Source of the DNA: RYN-230 sp963760405
GTDB taxonomy: Bacteria > Actinomycetota > Actinomycetes > Streptosporangiales > Streptosporangiaceae
Length of the DNA: 64,000 nt
Assembly: GCA_963760405.1 (NCBI GenBank)
Contig: CAVXCV010000004.1
Span: 806,001 to 870,000, forward strand
Reading direction: 5' to 3'
Below the pieces are notes generated by a model. That model was given only the letters and a program-made list of their open reading frames with translations. It had not been told where the DNA came from and did not search any database. The first letter of the stretch is position 1. The number at the start of each line of letters is the position of its first letter. Positions 8,128-17,325 of this stretch are shown in pieces. The translations under genes and the position numbers were made by a program.

Positions 8128-8925
8128 TCAGCACCGGCCGGCCATCAGGTCGGTCTCGGTGATGCCGGGTCCCTGCCCAGCGCGGATGAACCACTCGGTG
8201 CCGAACGCGTAACCGAAGGCCTCGTCCGGTAGCGCCAGGAAGAACGACTGCTCGCTGATCTGGCTGGCGTGCGCCCGCATCGCGCTCCGCTTACGCTCTA
8301 GGTAAGGCGCTACATCAACGGCCGCGGTGAGCATCGACTCCGGTTTGCCGAACTCGCCGGCGTCGCCCCGGTCGGGCAGCTCGAATCCGGCGGCCTCAGC
8401 CTGCGCTGCGAACATGACCATCCCGCGCTCGAGGTGGTCGGCGTTCATGGTGGACTGGAACACCCGCGGGGTACCCGCCAGCTCCGCCGCCCGCAGGCCC
8501 ACTCGGTGGACCTGGATGTGATCCGGATGGCCGTAACCGCCGTTGTCGTCGTAGCAGGTCAGGACGTCTGCCTCTTCCTCGCTGAGGATGGCGGCCAGCT
8601 TCTGCGCGGCTTCCTCAACCGGGGCGGTCCAGAATGATCCGGGCCGGGTATTTGCGGGGGCGCCCATCATGCCGGAGTCGGTGTAGCCGAGGAACTCCAC
8701 CCGCTTCACGCCGAGGATCTCCGCGGACGCGTGGGTCTCGGCCACCCGGCGCTGCCACAGTTCCTCGCCGTCGGCCAGCAGGCCCGCCGGGATCTCGCCC
8801 TGCTCACCGCGGGTGGCCACGACCAGCACGGCCCGGTGCCCGTCCGCCACGGCCCGGCAGATCACCCCGCCGCAGGCGATGCATTCGTCATCTGGGTGGG
8901 CGTGGAACGACACGAGGGTGGCCAT
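8128..8925 (-). CDS. PIG-L family deacetylase (MshB/Mca-like)
   Basis: 265 residues with the zinc motifs HAHPDDE at residues 8-14 and GHPDH in the middle, the hallmark of the PIG-L / LmbE family. In actinobacteria this family includes MshB, which deacetylates GlcNAc-inositol in mycothiol synthesis, and Mca, which cleaves mycothiol conjugates. This protein could be a third, unassigned paralogue; nothing around it points to mycothiol. ATG 8925 lies 7 bases after a TAGCGT hexamer on the same strand, so the mRNA may be leaderless. Confidence 0.88.
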   Translation of the reverse strand: MATLVSFHAHPDDECIACGGVICRAVADGHRAVLVVATRGEQGEIPAGLLADGEELWQRRVAETHASAEILGVKRVEFLGYTDSGMMGAPANTRPGSFWTAPVEEAAQKLAAILSEEEADVLTCYDDNGGYGHPDHIQVHRVGLRAAELAGTPRVFQSTMNADHLERGMVMFAAQAEAAGFELPDRGDAGEFGKPESMLTAAVDVAPYLERKRSAMRAHASQISEQSFFLALPDEAFGYAFGTEWFIRAGQGPGITETDLMAGRC

Positions 8926-8931
8926 CCTGCG

Positions 8932-8937
8932 ACGCTA
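8932..8937 (-). promoter_or_regulatory. -10 element TAGCGT for the PIG-L gene
   Basis: Read on the minus strand, TAGCGT ends 7 bases before ATG 8925. The position is that of a -10 box for a leaderless transcript. Confidence 0.45.
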
Positions 8938-8983
8938 CCCGACCAGCCCCACGCGGTCGGCTCATGCAGGGGTGCCAACGAGA

Positions 8984-9029
8984 TGGATGAAGGGTTCACC
9001 CCGTCCTGACGGGGTGAACCCTTCATCCA
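8984..9029. repeat. Perfect 46-base palindrome between divergent genes
   Basis: The 22-base arms 8984-9005 and 9008-9029 are exact inverted repeats around a 2-base centre. The core of each arm is GGATGAAGGGTTCACCCC. It lies between two divergent starts, so it is not a terminator of a known gene. It could be an operator, a cruciform or a remnant of a small mobile element. Confidence 0.85.
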
Positions 9030-9123
9030 CCCGCTTCTCCACTGGCCCGCCAGGCCGGCCTCAGCCCGGACCACGAGCGGGAACTGCTCCGGGCCCTCGG
9101 CTGAACCTGGCAGGGTGACAGGC

Positions 9124-11265
9124 ATGCGGGAACTCTCGCCGGCCCAGCAGCTGGCCCGCCAGCTGGCCCGGACCCAGCGCTTCAGCCTCGGCGTGCCCAG
9201 CCAGTTCACCGTGACCGGGGACGGCGCGGCCGTGCTGTTCCTGCGCAGCCGGGCCGGTGATGACCCGGTCAGCTGCCTGTGGCGGCTGGACCTGGGCTCC
9301 GGGCAGGAGCGGCTGCTCGCTGACCCGGCTACGCTGACCGCTGGCCGGCCAGCAGGCAAGCCAGCCGGGCAGGAACTACCCGAGGAAGAACGCACCCGGC
9401 GGGAGCGCGCCCGGCAGCAGGGGAGTGGCATCGTCAGCTACGCCACCGACGCCGCCGCAACGCTGGCGGCCTTCACCGTGTCGGGCGTACTGCACGCCGT
9501 CGCGGCCACCGGCGGCCAGGTCCGGCGGCTGCCCGCGGTGGCCACCGACCCCCGGCCGGATCCGGCCGGCCAGCGTATCGGCTACGTGCGCGACGGCGCC
9601 CTGCGGGTGATCGAGGCGGACGGCACCGCGGACCGCCTGGTCGCCGGGCCGGACGGCCCGGACGTCACGTTCGGGCTGGCCGAGCACGCCGCCGCCGAGT
9701 CGATGGGCCGGACCCGGGGCTACTGGTGGGCCCCGGACGGGCACCGGCTGCTGGTCGCCCGGGTGGACAGCGCCGCGGTCACCCGCTGGTACATCGCGGA
9801 CCCGGCCCGCCCCGGCCAGCCGCCCCGCGCCGTCCGCTACCCAGCGGCCGGCACGGCCAACGCCGCGGTCACGCTGTGGCTGGCCCGCCTCGACGGCACC
9901 CGGACCGAGGTCGGCTGGGACCGGGACCGGTTCGAGTACGTGGCCGCCGCGGGCTGGGACGACCGCGGCCCGTACGCCGCGGTGCAATCCCGCGACCAGC
10001 GCACGGTCCAGCTGCTCGGCATCGACCCGGCGGACGGCAGCACCCGGCTGCTCGCCGAGCAGCGCGACGAGTGCTGGGTGCAGCTGATTCCCGGACTGCC
10101 CGCCCGCACCAGGTCCGGCGCCTGGGTCGGTCACGCTGACCAGCCCGGCACCCGGCAGCTGACCGTGGGCGGCACCCCGGTCACCCCGCCCGGGCTGCAG
10201 CTCCTCGCCGTGCTCAGCATCGACGGGGACGAGGTGCTGTTCACCGCGTGCACCGAGCCCACCCAGGCCCAGCTGTGGATCTACCGGCCCGGCCGCGGTG
10301 CCCGGCCGCTGATCACCGAGCCCGGGGTGCACACCGGAATCAAGCAGGCAGGCACGCTGGTGCACGTCGCCCGCACCGCGGACCGGCCCGGCGCCCGGGT
10401 TACCGCGACCCGGCCGCGGCATCCGCTGGTGCCGATCGCGTCGCTGGCCGAGCCGCCGGCCGGTGAACTCCGCGTCACCCCGCTCGTACTCGGCCCCCGG
10501 GAACTGCGCAGCATGCTGTTCCTGCCGTCCTGGCATCGCCCTGGCGGCCGCCGGCTGCCGGTACTGCTCGACCCCTACGCGGGTCCTGCGTTGCAGAAAG
10601 TCACCGCTGACCAGGCGCCGTGGTCGTTCTTGTCGCAGTGGTTCGCCGAGCAGGGGTTCGCGGTCCTGGTCACCGATGGGCGCGGCACCCCGGGGCGGGG
10701 GCCGGGCTGGGAGCGGGAGATCTACGGCGACATCTTCGGGCCGGCCCTCGAGGACCAGGTGACTGCCCTCACCGAGGCCGGCGCCCAGCATCCTGATCTT
10801 GATCTGCAACGGGTGGGGATCCGCGGCTGGTCATTCAGCGGCTCGCTGGCCACTCTCGCGGTGCTGCGCTACCCGGAGGTGTTCCACGCGGCCGTGGCCG
10901 GCGCCGGCGTGTCCGACCAGCGGCTGTACGAAACGCACTGGCGGGAGCGGTTCCTCGGCCACCCGGACCAGCACCCGGATGCCTACGACGCCTGCTCGCT
11001 GCTGGCCGGGGCGGCTCAGCTGAGCCGCCCGCTGCTGCTGATCCACGGCCTGGCCGACGACAACGTGTTCCCGGTGAACACGCTGCGGCTGTCCGCCGCG
11101 CTGCTCGCGGCAGGCCGGCCGCACGAAGTGCTGCTCCTGCCTGGGGTCACCCACCAGCCCGGGGACGGGGCGGTCGCCGAGAACCTGCTCTGGCACCAGG
11201 CCCGGTTCCTGCAACGCCACCTCGGCGCCTGCCCGCCGGGGCAGCCCGCCCCCGGCCCGGCGTAG
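9124..11265 (+). CDS. S9 family peptidase (dipeptidyl-peptidase IV type)
   Basis: 713 residues, matching the DPP IV family: an N-terminal beta-propeller followed by an alpha/beta-hydrolase domain from about residue 470. Catalytic residues are Ser570 in GWSFS, Asp645/646 in HGLADDNV and His677 in GVTHQPGD. No signal peptide is visible, so it is probably cytoplasmic and removes dipeptides from proline-containing peptides. ATG 9124 was chosen over the GTG at 9115 because CAGGG lies at a suitable distance. It ends 5 bases from the convergent FHA-ABC gene. Confidence 0.9.
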   Translation: MRELSPAQQLARQLARTQRFSLGVPSQFTVTGDGAAVLFLRSRAGDDPVSCLWRLDLGSGQERLLADPATLTAGRPAGKPAGQELPEEERTRRERARQQGSGIVSYATDAAATLAAFTVSGVLHAVAATGGQVRRLPAVATDPRPDPAGQRIGYVRDGALRVIEADGTADRLVAGPDGPDVTFGLAEHAAAESMGRTRGYWWAPDGHRLLVARVDSAAVTRWYIADPARPGQPPRAVRYPAAGTANAAVTLWLARLDGTRTEVGWDRDRFEYVAAAGWDDRGPYAAVQSRDQRTVQLLGIDPADGSTRLLAEQRDECWVQLIPGLPARTRSGAWVGHADQPGTRQLTVGGTPVTPPGLQLLAVLSIDGDEVLFTACTEPTQAQLWIYRPGRGARPLITEPGVHTGIKQAGTLVHVARTADRPGARVTATRPRHPLVPIASLAEPPAGELRVTPLVLGPRELRSMLFLPSWHRPGGRRLPVLLDPYAGPALQKVTADQAPWSFLSQWFAEQGFAVLVTDGRGTPGRGPGWEREIYGDIFGPALEDQVTALTEAGAQHPDLDLQRVGIRGWSFSGSLATLAVLRYPEVFHAAVAGAGVSDQRLYETHWRERFLGHPDQHPDAYDACSLLAGAAQLSRPLLLIHGLADDNVFPVNTLRLSAALLAAGRPHEVLLLPGVTHQPGDGAVAENLLWHQARFLQRHLGACPPGQPAPGPA

Positions 11266-11270
11266 CCGGG

Positions 11271-13910
11271 TTAACGCCTGCGTCCGGAAGCGACCACAGG
11301 TCCCTGGCCGGGGGTGCGGGAGCGGACGCCAGGCGCACCGGGCCGCGCCCTGACCGACGACAGGCCGCGGCCGGGGCTGATCCGCACCAGCTGCCACCAG
11401 GCTATGAGCAGGTACACGACCATCAGCACGACCAGCGCCCCCATGGCTGTCAGCCAGGCGGACGGCTGGTGCGCCCAGAGCGGGTCGGTGGGGGTGCCCC
11501 GGGGCAGGTCCGCGTTGAGGTTGACGGTGGACGCCATCGCGGCGAAGCCCCAGCGGGCGGGCGCGATGTATGAGACCTGTTTCAGCCCGGTGCCGAGCGG
11601 CAGCAGGGCGCCCGTCAGCATGACCTGGACCAGCGAGATGATCACCAGCACCGTGATGGCCATTTCCGACGAGACGATGAACGCCGACACGACCAGGCCC
11701 AGGGCCATCGAGGCAATGGCGAGCAGGGCCACGGCGAGCAGCAGTTCCACCAGAGGCGGCACGCCAAGGAAGGCGCCGTGGGCCGGCATCGGCTTGCCAC
11801 CCACGCCAATGACGGTCAGCAGGGCGGCCTGAAAACAGTTGATCACCCCGAGCACCACGGCCTTGGACAGCAGGTAAGCGCCTGCCGACAGGCCGGCTGT
11901 TCGCTCCCGGCGGTACATGGCCCGTTCTTTGAGCAGTTCCTGCATGGAGCTGAAGGCGCCGGTGAAGGACGCGATGATGGCCAGCAGGAGCAGCGTGGTC
12001 TCCGCGCCGGGGTTCCTGGGCCCGGCCAGCCCGCGACCGCCCGCGGCCAGCCGGACCATGATCCCGAGCACGATCGGCAGCGCCGCGAGCCAGATCAGGA
12101 AGCTGCGGTTCGCGGCGATCAGGGCGGAATACCGCCGGCACAGGATGGCCAGCTGGGCCACCCGGTTCCGGGTGGGCGGCGGCGGCTTGTAGTCGTCACG
12201 AGCGGAATCTGGTGCCTGGCCGGTCACGCCGCTCGCCACGTACTGCTGGTAGGCCGGCGACCGCTCGAAGTCACCCGCCCAGTCGCGCTCCGGTTCCGTG
12301 CGGAAGGCCCGGTACACGTCCACCCAGCGCGCTTTCCCGAAGTAGCGGAGCCCATCGGCGGACGGCCCGTAGAACGCCATCTTGCCCCCGGGCATCAGCA
12401 CCAGGACGCGGTCGCATTTATCCAGGTACTCGAGGTCGTGGGTGACCATGATGATCGTGCGGCCATCCTCGGCCAGCTCCTTCATGCTGTCCACGACATC
12501 TTCCTTGAGCTCCACGTCCAGACTGGACGTGGGCTCGTCGAGGAAGAGCACGGAGGGCTTGGTCAGCAGTTCCAGCGCGATGCTGACCCGCTTCTTCTGG
12601 CCGCCGGACAGCGACGCGGCTGGCATGTCCGCAGGCGGCTCCGGCCGCTCCTTGGTGGCGTCCATGAGCCGCAGCTCGTCGATAACCTCCTGCACCCGGT
12701 TGCGCCGCTCCTCGGCTGAGGTATCACCAGGGAAGCGCAGTTCAGCCGCGTAGCTGAGCGATCGGCGCGGGGTCAGTGGCTGGAAGATGACGTCTTCCTG
12801 GGGGACCAGGCCGATCCGGTGCCGCAGCTCAGCGTAGTGCGCGTAGAGGTCACGGTTGTCGTACAGGACCGCGCCCTCGGTCGCGGGCCGCAGGCCGGTC
12901 ATCGCGCGCAGCAGCGTCGTCTTCCCGGCCCCGCTGGGCCCGATGACCGCGATCAGGCTGCGCTCGCCGATCGGGAAGCTCACCCGGTCGAGCAGGACTT
13001 TGTCTCCCACCCGGACGGTCAGGTCCTCCGCGACCAGGGTGACGTCGCCCTTGTCGATGAACTCCCGCAGCTCGCCACCGAACAGGCGGAACGTGGCCGG
13101 GCCGATGCCGACGATGTCCTGCTCCGTCACGGGGGCCCGGGTGACCCGCACGCCGTTGAGGAACGTCCCGTTGTGGCTGTTCAGGTCGGCGATCTCGTAG
13201 CGCCCACTGCCGGCGTTGCGCAGTTCCGCGTGGTGCCGGGAGACGCCGAGGTCGGGCAGCACGATGTCGTTGTCGTCCGCGCGGCCGATGCGCAGGGTCT
13301 GGGTGGGCGCGCGCATCACGGACGTGGGCCGGATGTCCACACTTGAGATCTGATGGGTGCCTGAGGGCGGCCGCCCGGAGCGCGGCGGGCCGGAGAAGGG
13401 CGGCCCGCCCCGGCCGGGGCGGGCCGGCTCGTCGGGCCGTCCCGGGGGAGCGGCAGGCCGCCCAGGTGGGGCGGCAGCCCAGCCGGGCGCGGCGGCGGGC
13501 CTGCCGGGCGCGGCGGCGGGCCTGCCGGGGTCGGCGTCGGGCCTGCCGGGGTCGGCGGCCGGCCGGGCCGGTGGCGGGGCGGGCCGGGACACCGAGCAGG
13601 ACATGGCCGGGCCGTCAGTCGCGTGGCCGAAGCGCACCACGCAATCCTCGGTGATCTCGTGCCGGGTGACCCGCCGGGAGGCCACGAACGTCCCGTTGGT
13701 ACTGCCGGTGTCCTGCACGACCCACGCGCCGCGGTCCATCTTCAGCACGGCGTGGTTCCAGGACACCCGGGAGTCGGTGGTGATGACGATGTCGGACCGC
13801 GGATCGCGGCCCACCCGGCAGGACGAGCCTGCCCGCAGCGTCTGGTCGGTGCCCTGGATCCTTACCATCAGTACCGGGGCGGCCTGCTCCGATACGGAAC
13901 GCTCACTCAT
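11271..13910 (-). CDS. FHA-FHA-ABC exporter fusion (Rv1747-like)
   Basis: An 879-residue fusion. FHA domain 1 is near residues 15-95 (GRDP, then GSTNGTF). A Pro-Gly-Arg-Ala linker follows, encoded by 21-base repeats. FHA domain 2 is near 200-275 (GRADDNDIVL, SRHHAEL, NSHNGTF). The ATP-binding domain runs about 290-500 (GPSGAGKTT, LSGGQKKR, LFLDEPTSSLD), and a six-helix ABC-2 membrane domain ends the protein. FHA domains bind phosphothreonine, and the mycobacterial relative Rv1747 is controlled by a Ser/Thr kinase. This exporter is probably regulated the same way. ATG 13910 (MSERSVSEQ) was chosen because the upstream extension is low-complexity. Cargo unknown. Confidence 0.9.
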   Translation of the reverse strand: MSERSVSEQAAPVLMVRIQGTDQTLRAGSSCRVGRDPRSDIVITTDSRVSWNHAVLKMDRGAWVVQDTGSTNGTFVASRRVTRHEITEDCVVRFGHATDGPAMSCSVSRPAPPPARPAADPGRPDADPGRPAAAPGRPAAAPGWAAAPPGRPAAPPGRPDEPARPGRGGPPFSGPPRSGRPPSGTHQISSVDIRPTSVMRAPTQTLRIGRADDNDIVLPDLGVSRHHAELRNAGSGRYEIADLNSHNGTFLNGVRVTRAPVTEQDIVGIGPATFRLFGGELREFIDKGDVTLVAEDLTVRVGDKVLLDRVSFPIGERSLIAVIGPSGAGKTTLLRAMTGLRPATEGAVLYDNRDLYAHYAELRHRIGLVPQEDVIFQPLTPRRSLSYAAELRFPGDTSAEERRNRVQEVIDELRLMDATKERPEPPADMPAASLSGGQKKRVSIALELLTKPSVLFLDEPTSSLDVELKEDVVDSMKELAEDGRTIIMVTHDLEYLDKCDRVLVLMPGGKMAFYGPSADGLRYFGKARWVDVYRAFRTEPERDWAGDFERSPAYQQYVASGVTGQAPDSARDDYKPPPPTRNRVAQLAILCRRYSALIAANRSFLIWLAALPIVLGIMVRLAAGGRGLAGPRNPGAETTLLLLAIIASFTGAFSSMQELLKERAMYRRERTAGLSAGAYLLSKAVVLGVINCFQAALLTVIGVGGKPMPAHGAFLGVPPLVELLLAVALLAIASMALGLVVSAFIVSSEMAITVLVIISLVQVMLTGALLPLGTGLKQVSYIAPARWGFAAMASTVNLNADLPRGTPTDPLWAHQPSAWLTAMGALVVLMVVYLLIAWWQLVRISPGRGLSSVRARPGAPGVRSRTPGQGPVVASGRRR
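13482..13565. repeat. 21-base tandem repeat in the FHA linker
   Basis: About four 21-base units, the first two identical (13482-13502 and 13503-13523). They encode PGRPAAA and PGRPDAD heptads in the linker between the two FHA domains. Copy number changes would keep the frame and only alter linker length. Confidence 0.75.
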
Positions 13911-14217
13911 GCGGCGAGCCCGGAGCCGGAGAGCGCCAGCCGCACCAGATGCCGGTGACCGGCCGCGCCCGTCGGCAACCAGGGAATTCAATGGATGGCC
14001 GTCCCTCTGTCATCCTGCCCCCAGCCAAGAATTCAGGTTGTCATGTGTGCCAGGCTTCCCGCGTTATACCAGCCAGGACGCTGTCTGGTGGTGCCGGTAG
14101 CGGAAGCCCGCAACGCGGGCTAATTGTAAGCTGCCGGCCGGCGGCCGGGCCAGAGATCCAGTGCGCGCTTCGTGGCCGTACGGCCAGCTGGCCGTCTACC
14201 GCTCAGCAGTCCACCGC
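13911..14217. other. Intergenic region upstream of the FHA-ABC gene
   Basis: 307 bases without a supportable gene. It holds a 6-base-pair hairpin with a 3-base loop at 14106-14120 (GCCCGC, AAC, GCGGGC) that could end the upstream enolase-superfamily gene on the minus strand, and it must hold the FHA-ABC promoter. Two EcoRI-like GAATTC sites at 13983 and 14028 are incidental. Confidence 0.5.
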
Positions 14218-14230
14218 TCAGTAGTCCACC
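14201..14230. repeat. 15-base tandem duplication across the stop codon of the enolase-superfamily gene
   Basis: Units 14201-14215 and 14216-14230 differ at one base. Read on the minus strand each unit ends in an in-frame TGA, so the gene has a second in-frame stop 15 bases after the first. Confidence 0.8.
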
Positions 14231-15324
14231 GCGTAGTGCGCGACGGCGTCCTCGTTCCAGGCCAGGCCGTTACCCGGGACGTCGGGCAGGTGCAGCAGGC
14301 CGGAGCGGACCTCGAACGGCTCGGCCAGGATCGGGTCGGCCCAGTCCTGCCACTCCAGCCACTGCCGGGTCGGGGTGACCCGGAGCAGGTGACCGGAGAC
14401 CTCCGGGTACAGGTGGGAGGACATCGGCAGGCCGGTCACCTCGGCCAGCGCGGCCGCCTGCAGCCAGCCGGTCACCCCGCCGATCCGCATCAGGTCCGGC
14501 ATGACCAGGTCGCACGCGTGCGCCCGGATGGCCTCGTGCATGGCCCGCGGGCCGTAGAAGTTCTCGCCGAGCATGACCGGGGTGGCGATGTCGCGGGCCA
14601 GCCGGGCGTGCCCGTCCAGGTCGTCGTACCGCAACGGTTCCTCGATCCAGGCCAGGCCCTCCGTATCCAGGGCCCGGCACCGGTCCAGTGCTTCGCCCAG
14701 GGTCAGCCCCTGGTTGTAGTCGGCGACCAGGGTGACCTCGCTGCCGACCGCGTCCCGGACCCGGCGGACCGCCTCGAGGTCGTCCGCCGCGCGGGCCCGG
14801 CCGACCCGGACCTTCAGCGCGGTGAACCCGCCCTCGGCCAGCAGTTCCAGCGCCTCGTCCGCCACCGCGTCCGGCGGGATGAGGCCGAGCCCGTTGCTGT
14901 TGTAGGCCGGCACCGGCTCCAGGATGCCGCCGAGCAGCCGGGCCAGCGGCAGCCCGGCCGCCTGGGCCAGCGCGTCCCACAACGCGATGTCCAGCCCGGC
15001 CACCGCGGCCAGGGCCAGGCCCTGGTAGCCGGCCAGGCCAAGCCAGCCGCGGGCGTCACCGGCGAGCGCGCCGGGCGCCGCCGGGCGGCCGCGCAGCCCG
15101 GCGCCGAGGTCGCGGATCGCCGGGACCAGCGCGGCGGCCGCGCGCTCCAGGTACGGGCCGAGGTAGCTGTGCCCGGTGATGCCCTGCTCGGTCCGGACAT
15201 CGATGAGCAGCAGCGGCCACCGGGCGAAGTCACCCACCTTGGTCGCCAGCGGCCGCCGCAGCGGGACCACCACCGCCCGCACTGTGACGTCGCGGACGAT
15301 GAGCCCGGCAGCGGTATCAGCCAC
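14218..15324 (-). CDS. Mandelate racemase / muconate lactonizing enzyme family protein
   Basis: 368 residues of the enolase superfamily. Visible motifs are TALKVRVG (the K-x-R general base strand), VADYNQGL, IEEPLRYDD and ENFYG for the three metal ligands, and SSHLYPE near the C terminus, where His acts as the second base in mandelate-racemase-type members. Likely a sugar-acid dehydratase or racemase; substrate not predictable. The start is GTG 15324, since a strong GAGGAGGG lies 7 bases upstream. The stop codon is within a 15-base tandem duplication. Confidence 0.85.
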   Translation of the reverse strand: MADTAAGLIVRDVTVRAVVVPLRRPLATKVGDFARWPLLLIDVRTEQGITGHSYLGPYLERAAAALVPAIRDLGAGLRGRPAAPGALAGDARGWLGLAGYQGLALAAVAGLDIALWDALAQAAGLPLARLLGGILEPVPAYNSNGLGLIPPDAVADEALELLAEGGFTALKVRVGRARAADDLEAVRRVRDAVGSEVTLVADYNQGLTLGEALDRCRALDTEGLAWIEEPLRYDDLDGHARLARDIATPVMLGENFYGPRAMHEAIRAHACDLVMPDLMRIGGVTGWLQAAALAEVTGLPMSSHLYPEVSGHLLRVTPTRQWLEWQDWADPILAEPFEVRSGLLHLPDVPGNGLAWNEDAVAHYAVDY

Positions 15325-15383
15325 GGCGCCGCCCTCCTCGGCCGGCCCGGGCCCAGCCTGACCCGCCACGATCCCTCACCGGG

Positions 15384-16241
15384 TCATTGTGACCGGGCAC
15401 GGCCGCCCGCGCCAAGGCACCTGCGATGCTGGCGGTCCTGCCGCCATTCGGCCCAGGCCAGGCGGGCCAGGCCGGGCACCAGGTCGCGGGAGCGCCGGAT
15501 CAGCCAGCCGGTGCCCTTGGTCGCTATCCAGCCCGCCTGCGCCCAGGCGCTCGGCTCCGGGTTGGCCGGCTCGGGGTCGGGCGGCGCCAGCGGGGCCATG
15601 CCGTGCTCGGCCAGCCGGGCCGCGAACAGCCGGGCCAGCAGCCGGTGCCCGCGCTCACTCGGATGCAGCCGGTCTACTCCCCACATCTGCTTGTCGTAGA
15701 TCGCCGGTTCCGCGGCCAGGTCCACATGCACGACGTCGTAGCCCTCGGCGAGCTGGGCGAGCACCGCATTGATCGCGTGCGCGCGGCGGGCCAGCGGGCG
15801 GCGCAGCGTCGCCGGGATGCGCAGCAGCAGCCCTGGATCTGGCAGGCTCGCGGTCAGCACCAGGGCGCCCGAGCGCTGCAGCGCGACGATGATCTTCTCC
15901 AGGTCTGCGGCGATCCCGGCCAGCTCGAACGTGCCGCGCAGCGTGTCGTTCATGCCCACCAGCACTGAGGCGAGTGTGGGCGATCCGGCCACCGCCCGGG
16001 GCAGCTGCTCGCCCGCGACATCGCGGACCAGCGCACCGGACCGGGCCAGGTTGCGCAGCTCGACCTGGCCGGTGGGAGCCAGCGCGCTGGCCAGCAGCGG
16101 CGCCCAGCCACGCCAGCCGCCGTGCGGCATGCGGTCACCGATGCCCAGCGTCACCGAATCACCCAGAGCCGCGTACCGGGTGCCGGGCCCCGGCTCGTGC
16201 GCGGCCCGGGGCCAGGCAGGAGTCCCGGTAGCTGTCTGCAC
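15384..16241 (-). CDS. SGNH/GDSL-family hydrolase
   Basis: 285 residues with the SGNH blocks in order: GDSVT (Ser29 nucleophile), an NLARSG block II, GMNDT block III with Asn, and DRLHPSERGH block V with Asp and His. It is a serine esterase or acylhydrolase. No signal peptide is seen, so it is probably cytoplasmic. The last 70 residues are basic and outside the domain. The start codon is GTG 16241. It follows the HAD gene on the same strand with a 113-base gap that could hold its own promoter. Confidence 0.85.
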   Translation of the reverse strand: MQTATGTPAWPRAAHEPGPGTRYAALGDSVTLGIGDRMPHGGWRGWAPLLASALAPTGQVELRNLARSGALVRDVAGEQLPRAVAGSPTLASVLVGMNDTLRGTFELAGIAADLEKIIVALQRSGALVLTASLPDPGLLLRIPATLRRPLARRAHAINAVLAQLAEGYDVVHVDLAAEPAIYDKQMWGVDRLHPSERGHRLLARLFAARLAEHGMAPLAPPDPEPANPEPSAWAQAGWIATKGTGWLIRRSRDLVPGLARLAWAEWRQDRQHRRCLGAGGRARSQ

Positions 16242-16354
16242 ACGCTGATCATGACGCCGCTGAGTTCAGTAATCGGTAACTCGACGCGACGGCTGCGCGA
16301 ACCTTAGCCGACGTACGTCCCGCGGCCCGGCCTGTCCGGCTGGTCAGCCCGGCG

Positions 16355-17056
16355 CTACCGGCCGGACCAGGCGTCGAGGTAGGCGGGCAGCTCCGCGAGA
16401 CGGCTGATGACCGCGTCCGGGGCGGCGCCGTCGAACGGCGGCACCGCGGCGTGCGGGATCAGCACCGCGCGCATGCCCGCGCTCTTCGCGCCGTGCACGT
16501 CGTCGTAGGGCCGGTCGCCCACGAACACGCAGCTCGCCGGATCGTCCACGCCCACCGCGGCCATGGCCGCCCGGAACGCCTCCGGGTGCGGCTTGCACCA
16601 GGGGATCTCGCTGCTGTACACCGCCCCGTCCACCAGGTCGAGCACCTGGTCCCGGCGGAACACCCGCTCATGCGCGCTACGGGGCCACATGGTGTTGGAC
16701 AGCACGCCCACCTTGATGCCCCGCCCGCGCAGGTTCTTCAGCAACGGAACCGCGTCCGGGTCGGTGAACGTGTGCGGGTCCCAGGCGTCGTAGTAACCGG
16801 CCAGGAACGCCTCCGTCGGCGTGACGCCCGCCCGCTCGAACAACTCGGTGAGCGTGGCGCTGCGCTGCGACTCCTCGCTGACCTGCCACAGCGCGTGTTC
16901 CGCGGCGAGCATCGCCGCCGCCACCTCGTCCGCCCGGGTGGCCGGGAAGTGCGGCGCGCAGATGGAGCGCCACAGCTGGCTGGCATCGATCGTGTGCCAG
17001 GGGGTGAGCGTCCCGCCCCAGTCGAAGATGACGGCTGTGATCGTCACAAGACGCAT
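16355..17056 (-). CDS. HAD-superfamily hydrolase
   Basis: 233 residues with HAD motifs: VIFDWGGTL (Asp12 nucleophile), VLSNTMW (motif II), KPHPEAF (motif III Lys) and FVGDRPYDDVHGA (motif IV). Motif I is DWGGT rather than DxDGT, so the usual second Asp, the general acid of phosphatases, is Gly. That variant is frequent in actinobacterial HAD proteins but makes a plain phosphatase role less certain. The start could be ATG 17056 or GTG 17047. Confidence 0.85.
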   Translation of the reverse strand: MRLVTITAVIFDWGGTLTPWHTIDASQLWRSICAPHFPATRADEVAAAMLAAEHALWQVSEESQRSATLTELFERAGVTPTEAFLAGYYDAWDPHTFTDPDAVPLLKNLRGRGIKVGVLSNTMWPRSAHERVFRRDQVLDLVDGAVYSSEIPWCKPHPEAFRAAMAAVGVDDPASCVFVGDRPYDDVHGAKSAGMRAVLIPHAAVPPFDGAAPDAVISRLAELPAYLDAWSGR

Positions 17057-17325
17057 TCTACCTGAGCCGGAGTGGCTGACTTGCTGGTAAAGGGCGGCCC
17101 AGGAGGTCTTAAATGGCTCCCGGGCCATTTCCCGCGAGCGGCGGGGCCAATCGGGCGGGGCCAGCAGCCGGACCCAGCGCCGGGCAGAGAGCGGGACCGG
17201 GGCCGGGCCGGGTGAAGTGTTGGCTGTCGTTCTTTTCCCCGTCGCCGGGAGTTCGGCCCGCCTCCCTAGGGTCAACTGGCAGGACTGCCCAGCTGATCAG
17301 GCCAGGCAGGGGAAGAGGAGGATCC

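Noticed and set aside
9376..10809. 477-codon frame antisense to the S9 peptidase
   Set aside because: Shadow of a gene with complete catalytic triad; low-complexity Arg/Gly/Pro composition.
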